Origin: Selenomonadaceae bacterium
GTDB lineage: Bacteria > Bacillota > Negativicutes > Selenomonadales > Selenomonadaceae
DNA length: 64,000 nt
Assembly: GCA_017484005.1 (NCBI GenBank)
Contig: JAFUTY010000004.1
Coordinates: forward strand, 1-64,000
Direction of reading: 5' to 3'
In this document: positions 19,057-28,966 of the stretch, in pieces
How positions within the stretch are numbered: the stretch's first letter is position 1
Layout: each line of letters begins with the position of its first letter
Notes under the pieces: model-generated
What the model was told of the DNA's origin: nothing
The model's database searches: none
What the model saw: the letters and a program-made list of their open reading frames with translations, nothing else
Program-made: the position numbers and the translations under genes

Positions 19057-20291
19057 TTACATTGCGTTAGTCAAATCAACGTGGAATTTTTTGATTTCTG
19101 CATCATCTCTCAAAAAGATCATTGCGTTGCAGAAATCTGTATTCTCGACAAATCCCTCTTTGCGAAGTCGATCGCGGATTTGATTGTAATTCTGCATTAG
19201 GATGAATATGAAACTTTTTCCCTTGGATTGTTTCAACTTCTCAAAAAGAGGATCAATCAATTCTGAATCTGCAACACAAAGGATTTCTTCAGATTTTGCA
19301 TCGAACGAATTTTGTATCAAGTCAAGATCTTTCGATTGAGTTACAAACATTCGATTTTTGTGCGCTAGTTGATTTGCAATTTGTCTCGAAAGCGATTGAA
19401 AATCCTCGAAATGTTTTCTAGCACCTGCGATAAGATTCGAAAGAGATTCCGCATCGAAGAATGGAGTTTTCATCAGATATTCGAGAAAAAGTTGATGCAA
19501 TTTATTCGATGGATCAAAACTGTAATTGTGCCCAGCTTGATGGTAAATTATTTTTTCGAGCAATTTGATTCGATCGCGTTGTATATATCGAGTGAAAGTG
19601 TTATATCGATTTGGAAGACTTACATGATTCTTCGCATAAAGAAAATTCAATGAAACTTGATCGAGTAAAGTTGCTCCGGGATTTTTGTGAAGAAATTCGA
19701 TTTGCGATTCAAGAAAGTTGCCCCCCCCCCCCGTGAACGAACTTGTTGTAAATCCATCACGAGAATTCCACAGTTGAAATATTCGGTATTAGTAGCGATT
19801 CCGTTTTTTACAACATATTGATTCGCTAGACTTCCAATTTTATTTCCACCATTGATTAATCCTTCAGGAACGGCAGCGATCGGTTTATTTTCAAGATTCA
19901 ATGTCCAAAGTTCATTTAAATCGAGATTTACAATCGTATCTGAATCGATATAAATTGCACGATCGATTTCAGTCGATAATAATTCAGGAATAAATAATCG
20001 ATAAATCGTTCCAATCGTTAGAAAACTTGTTGAAGTCCATGGAAGTTGCTCGCGAATCCATTGAAGTTTTTCAGGCTTGAGTGTTTCGAGATTGTAAAAC
20101 TGAATCTGTTGTCGATAATTTTCTGCAAGCTCGATAAATTTTTCGCGATTCGATTCAGTCAGCGTATTATCATGAATCAAATGAATCGTGACTTTGGATT
20201 TTGTATTTTCAAAAATCGAGCAAATCGATGCACCGGCGAATTTCGAATATTTTCCAGAACCATCGATGAATCCAAAACAAACATGAATCAT
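19057..20291 (-). CDS. family 8 glycosyltransferase 3, phase-variable, currently out of frame
   Basis: The third GT8 paralogue, on the opposite strand and last in the run mod-tsaB-rimI. ATG 20291 follows an AGGAGTG site and gives MIHVCFGFIDGSGKYSKFAG. The DxD site is in YIDSDTIVNLDL. Translation passes the 12-G tract (19721-19732 on the plus strand as C) and ends at 19647 with a nonsense tail. The other frame continues NFLESQIEFLHKNPG and LDQVSLNFLYAKN to the true end at 19057. A run of 13 or 10 G restores RGGGG-NFLES in frame, exactly as in gene 1. The C-terminal shared domain (FIFILMQNY) is present. Confidence 0.85.
19721..19732 (-). repeat. poly-G tract (12 G on minus strand) in glycosyltransferase 3
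   Basis: Twelve C on the plus strand, equal to twelve G in the coding sense of the minus-strand gene, at the same codon position as in the other two paralogues. In this length state the gene is OFF. Confidence 0.95.
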
Positions 20292-20301
20292 GCAATCACT
20301 C

Positions 20302-20748
20302 CTAAATCTTAGTCTTCCACATGATAATTGCATCCTCGTTATTGTCAACATAATATCGCGGACGCCTTCCAACATTTCGAAATCCAAATTTTTCATAAAG
20401 ATGAATCGCCGAAAGATTTGACGGTCTAACTTCCAGAGTCATTGCTGTAACTCCCAAGGAATTTTTGACGATCGATTCAAATTCCTTGAGCATCAATTCA
20501 CCAATTCCGCGGCGTCTGAAATCTGGATCGACGGCGATATTTGTGATTTGAGCCTCGCCTTGAACAATCCATGAACCGATATATCCAACGATTTTTTGAT
20601 CGATCGTCGCGACGAAATAGAATGTATTTTCATTCAAACACTCCTCGAAAAATGCTCGGCGATCCCATGGCATTGAAAAAGATCGCGACTCGATTTCTGC
20701 AACTTCATCGGCATCTTCGGGAGTCATTTCACGAAATTCAAGATTCAT
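20302..20748 (-). CDS. rimI: ribosomal-protein-alanine N-acetyltransferase RimI
   Basis: A 148-residue GNAT-fold acetyltransferase. SFSMPWDRRAFFEE, ITNIAVDPDFRRRGIGELML (acetyl-CoA loop RRRGIG) and LEVRPSNLSAIHLYEKFGF are the classic RimI motifs. It acetylates the N-terminus of ribosomal protein S18 in E. coli. It overlaps the end of tsaB by 11 bases, a common arrangement in Firmicutes. Confidence 0.93.
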   Translation of the reverse strand: MNLEFREMTPEDADEVAEIESRSFSMPWDRRAFFEECLNENTFYFVATIDQKIVGYIGSWIVQGEAQITNIAVDPDFRRRGIGELMLKEFESIVKNSLGVTAMTLEVRPSNLSAIHLYEKFGFRNVGRRPRYYVDNNEDAIIMWKTKI

Positions 20749-21439
20749 GTTTTCTCCTATCGAATAATTCTTCCGCCTCAGATCGACGAAGATAAAGAGG
20801 CTCGAGATTCATGACTGAATCGATTTTCCCCGCGTCGAATCGAATTCTTCCAGCGATCGCAGCGCATGCAGCTCTCGGCATTCGAAGATGAATCGGCGCG
20901 ATTGATACATTTGAAGGCAGATCGATTTTCCCAAGAATTTTTTTCTCGATAATATCTCCCTGCAGAATGATTGATCGATCAGTTTTTTCCGCCCGATCGA
21001 GAATTTCTTTGATTGGAAGAATTTTGATTTCATCGATCAATTTTGGAAATCCTTGAGCTGCATCGAATTTTCCGAGATATGCAGAATTTTTTTGAGCATC
21101 GATTAACTGCCAAAGTTCAGAATCTGTTTTGAAAAAATGGAATGCCAATGTTTCAGTCGTCGGAATTCCCAAGATTGGAATTTTCCATGCATATGCAAGC
21201 GATTTAGCCGTCGCAAGTCCAATTCGAAGTCCAGTAAAAGATCCTGGACCAATACTGACAGCGATCGCTTTGAGATTTTCGCGATTGACTTCAGTGATTT
21301 TGAAAAGCTGCGCGATGTTTTCGATAAGCGTTGCGGAATGTGAAAATCGAGTATGAATTGAGATTTCGCCCAAAACTCTCGATTCAGATACAATTGCGAC
21401 GCTTGAAACCTGCGACGATGTTTCGATTCCTAAAATCAT
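20738..21439 (-). CDS. tsaB: tRNA threonylcarbamoyladenosine biosynthesis protein TsaB
   Basis: A 233-residue protein of the ASKHA fold. LGIETSSQVSSVAI at the start and SIGPGSFTGLRIGLATAKSLA near residue 65 are the TsaB signature. It is the scaffold partner of TsaD in making the t6A modification of ANN-reading tRNAs. Start ATG 21439 has a GAGGTG site. It lies between the Mod methyltransferase (10 bases upstream) and rimI. Confidence 0.94.
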   Translation of the reverse strand: MILGIETSSQVSSVAIVSESRVLGEISIHTRFSHSATLIENIAQLFKITEVNRENLKAIAVSIGPGSFTGLRIGLATAKSLAYAWKIPILGIPTTETLAFHFFKTDSELWQLIDAQKNSAYLGKFDAAQGFPKLIDEIKILPIKEILDRAEKTDRSIILQGDIIEKKILGKIDLPSNVSIAPIHLRMPRAACAAIAGRIRFDAGKIDSVMNLEPLYLRRSEAEELFDRRKHES

Positions 21440-21448
21440 GACTTCACC

Positions 21449-23254
21449 TCAAATCACTTTGAATCTTGTATTTGGCGAATGGAGTTTGAAAATTTCTCGA
21501 GAATTGATTTTGTCTGAATCGCTCGAAAAACTTTCATCTCTAAAGACTACTCGATTTGGATTTTTCGACGCAATATATTCAATTACACTCTTTGAAATAT
21601 TTTTATCAAAACAGGCGATCAAATCTCCAGCGTTGTAATTCAGAATCGTTGATCCCTCGAATTCTTCCAATTCTAATTTCAAATTCAGCTCGATTCCCCA
21701 ATCAATCAAGCATTCGAAAAGCAAATCGAGAGGAGATCGATCCGATTTTATATTTTCAATCAGATCAAACAATTTCTCTCGAGTCAATTCTTCAGGTGAA
21801 ATTGAAACATCGCGAAAATTTGTAGAATCCAATTTCAAAACTCTAAATCCTCGATCTATATTTTGAAATTTAGATCCTGCGCGTCGAATTCTTTCCTTTC
21901 CGATCTCACAGATTGTTTTGAATCCAGATTTAAACGCCTCGGAATTTTCTGGACAGATCTCGGGCAATTGAACCATGATCCATTTTCGATTTCCATGATC
22001 TTCAGAGTTTAATTGCATAACTGCATGAGCTGTTGTCGCTGATCCACTGAAAAAATCTAAAACGATCGAATCTGGATTTGTTGTAAGCTGAAGTATCTTT
22101 CGAATTAATCGAGTAGGTTTTGGTGTATCGAACGGAGCTTCAGGAATCATTTCCTTGACTTGCATTTTTGCTTCATGATTGTCACCGACTTCTTCTCGAA
22201 ACCAGATCGTTTTTGAGACACTTCCTTGTTTCACATCGGTTAGAAATTTTTTAGCCTGCGGAACACCATTTCCATCTTTTCCAAACCAAATTCGATTATC
22301 TTCATACATCTTCAACATGGTTTCATCGGAATATCGACGATATGTTCCCGCTGGAGGAGACCATGTCACTCCATTTGGAAAAGTAAAACTTGCAGTGCTC
22401 GTTCCACTTTTTGCTTGCAACGTATTTAATTTCCATGCGCCTCGAGGATCGTTATCTGGATTTTTGTATCGAGAATCCATCTCTTGAGTTCTCGGGAGTA
22501 GATTCGGTCGCCAGATCGTTTTGTCTTTTACATAGACGAGGATGAAATCATGAGTATCGGAGAGATATTTTGCATCGTTTTGAGGAGCATATTTTTTCTC
22601 CCAGATCACATTGCATACAAAATTTCTCTCGCCAAAAACTTCATCACAAATCTTTTTCAAATTCGACTGCTCATTATCATCAATCGAGATAAAGATCGCG
22701 CCGTCATCACTCAATAAATTTCTGGCGAGCAATAATCGAGAATAGATCATTGAACACCAATCTGAATGAAATCGAGGATTCGAATCTGAATTCTCAACAA
22801 ATTTTCGATTTCCATTTTCATCAAACAAATCAACTCGATCTGCATATTCCGCTGAATCCATTTCGAATCGATCTTTGTAAATAAAATCATGTCCAGTATT
22901 ATATGGAGGATCGATGTAAATCAATTTGATCTTTTTGAAGTAACTCTGCTGAAGGAGTTTCAAAACATCGAGATTATCTCCCTCGATGTAAAGATTCTCT
23001 GTCGAATCGAAATTCAAACTCGAATCGAGATCTGGACGCAAAGTTTTATCGATCTTTCGATAAGCCTCGATTCTTGCCGAATTTTTTCCAACCCAATCAA
23101 ATCGATAAGCTTCCGGCTCATCAGAAATTTCATCGCCGAGAATCTGTCTCAAAACATCAAAATCGATCGAATGTTTTAGATTTCCATGCGAATCTCTAGA
23201 TTCAGTGACACATTCCGGAAACATTTTCATGAGTTCTTCGATTTTTGAATCCAT
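21449..23254 (-). CDS. orphan type III Mod-like adenine-specific DNA methyltransferase
   Basis: A 601-residue beta-class N6-adenine methyltransferase. Motif IV is DPPYNTG (near residue 124), the S-adenosylmethionine motif I is FFSGSATTAHA (near residue 397), and the target-recognition region lies between them. Length and layout match Mod subunits of type III systems. No Res helicase-nuclease gene is adjacent: tsaB follows after 10 bases and a terminator precedes it. It therefore looks like a solitary methyltransferase in a housekeeping run. A GGAGG site supports ATG 23254. No simple repeat that would make it phase-variable is visible. Confidence 0.85.
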   Translation of the reverse strand: MDSKIEELMKMFPECVTESRDSHGNLKHSIDFDVLRQILGDEISDEPEAYRFDWVGKNSARIEAYRKIDKTLRPDLDSSLNFDSTENLYIEGDNLDVLKLLQQSYFKKIKLIYIDPPYNTGHDFIYKDRFEMDSAEYADRVDLFDENGNRKFVENSDSNPRFHSDWCSMIYSRLLLARNLLSDDGAIFISIDDNEQSNLKKICDEVFGERNFVCNVIWEKKYAPQNDAKYLSDTHDFILVYVKDKTIWRPNLLPRTQEMDSRYKNPDNDPRGAWKLNTLQAKSGTSTASFTFPNGVTWSPPAGTYRRYSDETMLKMYEDNRIWFGKDGNGVPQAKKFLTDVKQGSVSKTIWFREEVGDNHEAKMQVKEMIPEAPFDTPKPTRLIRKILQLTTNPDSIVLDFFSGSATTAHAVMQLNSEDHGNRKWIMVQLPEICPENSEAFKSGFKTICEIGKERIRRAGSKFQNIDRGFRVLKLDSTNFRDVSISPEELTREKLFDLIENIKSDRSPLDLLFECLIDWGIELNLKLELEEFEGSTILNYNAGDLIACFDKNISKSVIEYIASKNPNRVVFRDESFSSDSDKINSREIFKLHSPNTRFKVI

Positions 23255-23300
23255 GTAAAAACCTCCAAATTTTTTATAAAAGGATATCACAAATAAAAAA

Positions 23301-23336
23301 AGATCCGCAGATCATTTTTGATCTACGGATCTTTTC
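23301..23336 (-). terminator. terminator after groEL
   Basis: A stem AGATCCGCAGATC with GATCTACGGATCT and a 6-base loop. In the minus direction it is followed by a T-run, ending the groES-groEL transcript before the Mod gene. Confidence 0.88.
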
Positions 23337-23368
23337 TATTTTGTGGTGATTCTAAAAATTTTTCAGAA

Positions 23369-25013
<1,645 letters not shown>

Positions 25014-25018
25014 TGATA

Positions 25019-25300
25019 TTAGAGAATCGCGAGGATATCACTTTCGCGAATGATCAAATAATCTTCGCCGTCAACTTTGACTTCCGTTCCGGAATATTTG
25101 GAAAAGAGAATTTTATCTCCGGCTTTGACTTCCATCTGTGCGCGCGTTCCATTATCAAGAAGTTTGCCATTTCCAACCGCAATGACTTCACCTTTTTGAG
25201 GTTTTTCTTTTGCGGTGTCGGGGATATAGAGTCCGCCGGCAGTTTTTTCATCGCTCTCGGCGACTTTGATAACGACGCGTTCGCCCAATGGTTTCATCAT
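25019..25300 (-). CDS. groES: co-chaperonin GroES
   Basis: A 93-residue Hsp10 that caps the GroEL ring. [12 protein letters not shown] at the start, [16 protein letters not shown] (mobile loop) and the C-terminal [14 protein letters not shown] are typical. ATG 25300 follows an AGGAGG site at good distance; the open frame extends further upstream, but that part is not family-like. Confidence 0.96.
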   Translation of the reverse strand: MMKPLGERVVIKVAESDEKTAGGLYIPDTAKEKPQKGEVIAVGNGKLLDNGTRAQMEVKAGDKILFSKYSGTEVKVDGEDYLIIRESDILAIL

Positions 25301-25363
25301 ACGAATCTGCCTCCTAAGTTTCAGAGAATTTTTCATGCGATTTATCTTTCGCAAGCGAGGGAT

Positions 25364-25391
25364 ATTCTAAAATTTTTAGACAAAAAGTCAA
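25364..25391 (-). promoter_or_regulatory. sigma-70-type promoter of groES-groEL
   Basis: On the minus strand TTGACT and TAGAAT are separated by 16 bases, 64 bases upstream of the groES start. The -35 box nearly touches the end of yitT. No CIRCE inverted repeat (TTAGCACTC-N9-GAGTGCTAA), the usual HrcA operator, is visible between promoter and start. Confidence 0.7.
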
Positions 25392-25405
25392 GGAAAATTT
25401 TTCAA

Positions 25406-26242
25406 TCAATGCTTTCCGTAAGAGAATCCTAAACCTCTAACTTCATTGACTTCCGAGATTGTAAAGAATGCATGGGGATCGACTTCCGAAATCATTTTGC
25501 AAACGTTAAAAAGTTTTCTGCGTGGAATGATACACATGATCCCTCGATCTTTTTTAGATGTGAATCCGCGTTCGATTTGAAACATCGTTGCGCCGGCATC
25601 TTCGAGCAAAATCCTCTCGCGAATGATTTCGATTTCGTCTGAGATTATAAAAATTTGAATCTGAGTTTTGCCGAGGAGCATGATTTTATTCATCGTGAGA
25701 GTTATCAATGCTAAAACGAATATGCCGAGGAAAATCTGTTCGGAATTTGAAAATGGAATTTGCAGGCTCAAAATAATTCCGTCAATGATGTAGAGAATTA
25801 TCGACAGATTGAAATGCAGATGTTTATCGAGAATCAGCGCGAGGATATCTGTTCCGCCCGATGATCCGCCGGTTCTGAGGATCAATCCAACTCCCGCGCC
25901 CATCAATACTCCTCCAAAAATCGCGGCGAGCATGATGTTCGATGTGAGAGTATCAGTTAAAAATCTTTCCAATATAAACATGCAGGCAGGATAGAGAATC
26001 GAGTTTGCGATTGTCGATATTGCAAAATTTTTTCCGAGCGTCATGAATCCAATCAGAAATAGAATTCCATTCACGATCAAAATCATTGTTGAAAGCTGCA
26101 TCGGTATGTAATGAGCTGCGGCGAGTGATATTCCAGTTGCTCCGCCGAGAATCATTCCATGCGGTGCGATGAATCCAATGACTGCCAAGGCGATCAAAAA
26201 ATTACTGAAGATCATTATCGAGATCTTTCTGATAAGTTTCAT
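25406..26242 (-). CDS. YitT-family membrane protein (DUF161/DUF2179)
   Basis: A 278-residue protein with five or six hydrophobic segments (about residues 8-170), the loop TGGSSGGTDILALIL typical of the family, and a soluble C-terminal DUF2179 domain (GATMFQIERGFTSKKDRGIMCIIPRR). The family is widespread in Firmicutes; its transport role is not settled. It stands upstream of groES on the same strand but has its own end before the groES promoter. Confidence 0.88.
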   Translation of the reverse strand: MKLIRKISIMIFSNFLIALAVIGFIAPHGMILGGATGISLAAAHYIPMQLSTMILIVNGILFLIGFMTLGKNFAISTIANSILYPACMFILERFLTDTLTSNIMLAAIFGGVLMGAGVGLILRTGGSSGGTDILALILDKHLHFNLSIILYIIDGIILSLQIPFSNSEQIFLGIFVLALITLTMNKIMLLGKTQIQIFIISDEIEIIRERILLEDAGATMFQIERGFTSKKDRGIMCIIPRRKLFNVCKMISEVDPHAFFTISEVNEVRGLGFSYGKH

Positions 26243-26309
26243 GTTTTTCTCCTATGTAATTTGCTAAAATCAACTAAATCCAAAATTTCAATATAAAGGA
26301 GTGAAATCC

Positions 26310-26384
26310 ATGGCTCGAAAGTATGAGCAGCTCGCCGCGGATATTGTTAAAAATGTCGGCGGAAAGGAAAGCGGTATTTCATGA
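26310..26384 (+). pseudogene. 5' stub of a beta-glucoside-type PTS EIIBCA gene
   Basis: After an AAAGGAG site, ATG 26310 begins MARKYEQLAADIVKNVGGKE, the N-terminus of PTS EIIB of the beta-glucoside/sucrose type. Homology ends there, and the frame closes four codons later at a TGA that overlaps the ATG of the endonuclease. The stub may now serve only as a leader coupling translation to the endonuclease. Confidence 0.8.
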
Positions 26385-27226
26385 TTATTTACGTCATTAT
26401 AAATACAATCAACGGAAAAATTTACATTGGACAGACGACGCGATCTCTTAGTGAAAGAATTTCGGAACATATCAGTAACAAGAAGACTCTCATTGGACGA
26501 GCAATTCAGAAATACGGCTGGACAAATTTTAGCGTCAAAGTTATCGAAGTGTGCGATACCATTGAGCAGCTTAACGAACGCGAAAAATTTTGGATTGCGA
26601 AATATGATTCCATTGTACCGAACGGCTACAACTTGACTGAAGGCGGCAATAATGGAACTCATTCAGCCGATGTGTGCGCCAGATTATCTGCAGCGAATAC
26701 AGGTAAAAAACTTTCAGCAGAGACTTGTAAAAAGATTTCCGAAGCGAAAAAAGGAACTCATCTATCTAAAGAGACTCGTGCAAAAATGTCTGCAATGCGC
26801 AAAGGAAAATCAAAAAGTAATGAGACACGAGCAAGAATGAAATTGGCGCAGACAAAAAATCGAAAAGTGGTTTACTGCATTGAAACGAGACAAACTTTTG
26901 AATCGATTAAGGCTGCAGCTGAAAGTTATGGAATACGAAGCGGCGAAATCAGTTCTGTATGCAACGGCAAAAGAAATACTGCCGGCGGCTTACATTGGGC
27001 TTTTTTGAAAGATTGGTTGACTGCAGACGACAAAACACAAACTGAATTATCGGCAAAACCTTCGCATCGCAGAAAACGCGTTCGCTGCATGGAAACTGGC
27101 GAGGTTTTTCTGTCAACTCGTGCGGCTGCAGAAAAATATAAAACCGATCATAAAAATATTGCCCGTGCTTGCAAAAATTCAACAAGAACCGCAGTAGGAA
27201 TGCATTGGAAATTTCTTGTCGACTGA
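26381..27226 (+). CDS. GIY-YIG homing-type endonuclease with NUMOD DNA-binding motifs
   Basis: A 281-residue mobile endonuclease. Residues 2-90 are a GIY-YIG nuclease domain (IIYVIINTINGKIYIGQTT, the arginine in SLSERISEH, the glutamate-rich EQLNEREKFWIAKY). Residues about 95-155 hold repeated NUMOD3-like motifs (SAETCKKISEAKKG, SKETRAKMSAMRKG, SNETRARMKLAQ). Two NUMOD1/IENR1-like helix-turn-helix units follow (about 165-220 and 232-280: FESIKAAAESYGI and FLSTRAAAEKYKT). Such enzymes cut a target allele and spread by repair. It lies exactly between the two ends of a PTS gene. Confidence 0.9.
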   Translation: MIIYVIINTINGKIYIGQTTRSLSERISEHISNKKTLIGRAIQKYGWTNFSVKVIEVCDTIEQLNEREKFWIAKYDSIVPNGYNLTEGGNNGTHSADVCARLSAANTGKKLSAETCKKISEAKKGTHLSKETRAKMSAMRKGKSKSNETRARMKLAQTKNRKVVYCIETRQTFESIKAAAESYGIRSGEISSVCNGKRNTAGGLHWAFLKDWLTADDKTQTELSAKPSHRRKRVRCMETGEVFLSTRAAAEKYKTDHKNIARACKNSTRTAVGMHWKFLVD

Positions 27227-28031
27227 ACCTGCAATTTACGGTGTAACTCTCCCTCGAAAGAAATATTTTATCATTTCATGTATCGGCGCGGCTATCGGCG
27301 GAGCATTGATGGCTCTGCTCGATGTCAAACTCTACATCTTTGGAGGCTTGGGAATCTTTTGCTATCCTGGATTTATTGATCCTGTCGCGAATGATGTCAG
27401 TGGAATGTACAACTCGATCATTGTTTCATTGATTGCGATGGCTGTTGGATTTGGTATAACTTTCCCAATTTATAAAGATGAAGTTGTCGAAGCTCCAGCT
27501 GCTCCAGTGTCTGAACCTGCACCAGCTCCGCAGCCTGAACCAAAATCTGAACCTGTTGCGACTTCAGAATCCTCTTTGAAATCCGAGATTCTCGCAAGTC
27601 CTCTCACTGGAAAATTAGTCGCGATTCCAGATGTTCCAGATCCAGTTTTTTCGTCGGGAGCATTGGGACAGGGAATCGCTGTTGATCCTTCCGAGGGAAA
27701 AGTTTTTGCACCAGCTGATGCGGAAGTCTCAACTCTATTTCCAACTGGACATGCAATTGGATTGATAACTTCAAACGGCGCAGAAATCTTGATTCACATC
27801 GGCATGGATACTGTTGAAATGAATGGCGATGGATTCAAAACTCACGTCAATCAAGGTGACAAAGTCAAAAAAGGAGATCTGTTAATCGAATTCGATATCG
27901 ATAAAATCAAAGCGGCAGGACATCCAGTTATTACTCCGGTCGTTGTGACGAATCATGCGAATTTCAAAAAAGTCTCGCCGGCATCTCAATCAGTTTCAAG
28001 TGGCGATGATCTGATTTCGATCGAAGTCTAA
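27216..28031 (+). pseudogene. 3' remnant of the PTS EIIBCA gene: end of EIIC plus EIIA
   Basis: Homology resumes at TEPAIYGVTLPRKKYF, within the conserved GITEP signature of PTS EIIC, and overlaps the endonuclease stop. Then come the last EIIC helices, an Ala-Pro-Glu linker (about residues 90-115) and a complete EIIA domain with the phospho-histidine in EILIHIGMDTV. Most of EIIB and about 300-400 residues of EIIC are gone compared with normal EIIBCA, so sugar transport by this gene is lost. The EIIA part could still be a phosphate carrier if it is translated, but no clear ribosome site precedes it. Confidence 0.85.
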
Positions 28032-28046
28032 TTTAGGAAAATTTTT

Positions 28047-28085
28047 CATGGATAGAGTTTAGAATTCTATCCATGATTTTTTTCG
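28047..28085 (+). terminator. terminator after the PTS remnant
   Basis: A 10-bp perfect stem CATGGATAGA with TCTATCCATG, 9-base loop, then a T-run. It is the original 3' end of the PTS gene. Confidence 0.88.
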
Positions 28086-28236
28086 GAGTTATCAATCAAA
28101 ACAAAAAAGGCGATCGAATACATTCTTTTCTATTCGAAAACCAGAAACTCGATCAAATTTCGCGGTTTGCAGAAAAATAGTAAAAGTGGCTAGGAACTAA
28201 AATCTTGATTCGAAACTCGAGCATTCTCTCCATCAT

Positions 28237-28911
28237 ATGAAAAAACTGATTATGATCCGGAAGTGCCATGGAATTTCATCGATAAATCTTTCTGTGTTAA
28301 AACGAATGAGCAAGCAACATCTGAATTGCGACAGATTTTCGATTGAGAAAAATTTTTTGATTTTCCAAAGCCGCCATCATTGATTTCGTAATCTGATAAA
28401 TTTTCTTTGAGATTCAGATTCAATAATTCTCGATGCATTTGCAGGATCTGGAACGACTGGTCAATCAGTTATCGAATTGAATCGAGAGGATTCTGGATCT
28501 CGAAAATTCATTTTGATCGAATCCATGGATTATTGTGAATCGATAACTGCTGAACGAGTTCGTCGAGTTGGTGGAGAATTTTCATTCTATGAATTCGGAG
28601 ATCCAATTTTTATCGAGGATCAATTGAATCCAGAAATATCGAGAGATCTATTTCGAAGATATCTTTTCTATTCGGAAACAAAAAAAGAGATCCCACCGAT
28701 GAATCCCGATGAATCAACATTACTCGGAATTCATGATGGGATCGCTTATCATTTAATCGATGGAGATCTCAATTTCAATTCTCTCGCACAGATCAAAACT
28801 CGATCAGAAAGCTACATTATGTATGCGGAATCATGTACGATATCTCAAGAGACTCGCGATCAATTCAAGATCATTTTTAGAAAAATTCCTCGAGATATTC
28901 GAAGAATCTAA
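28237..28911 (+). pseudogene. decayed C-terminal part of a DNA adenine methyltransferase (Mod-like)
   Basis: The last 144 codons (from 28477) are open, but the coding match begins earlier. In the same frame ILDAFAGSGTTGQSVIELNR carries S-adenosylmethionine motif I, and a different frame before it reads EKFFDFPKPPSLIS, the segment that normally precedes motif I in Mod enzymes. Stops and at least one frameshift lie between these parts, and motif IV with the recognition region is missing. It is therefore a remnant of a second type III-like methyltransferase. It sits next to GmrSD-like genes, as expected in a defence island. Confidence 0.75.
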
Positions 28912-28916
28912 TAAAA

Positions 28917-28958
28917 AGATCCCCGACAGATCACTTTCGATCTATCGGGGATCTTTTT
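28917..28958. terminator. bidirectional terminator between the Mod remnant and the GmrSD-like genes
   Basis: A 16-bp stem AGATCCCCGACAGATC with GATCTATCGGGGATCT, 6-base loop, with an A-run on the left and a T-run on the right. It separates two convergent units and is nearly identical to the terminator at 303-347. Confidence 0.9.
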
Positions 28959-28966
28959 TGTTCGGA

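Noticed and set aside
26381-27226. Group I intron carrying the GIY-YIG enzyme, so that the PTS gene would be restored by splicing.
   Set aside because: Joining the two flanks gives only about 20 EIIB codons followed by late EIIC. Hundreds of residues would still be missing, and no intron core was seen outside the endonuclease frame.
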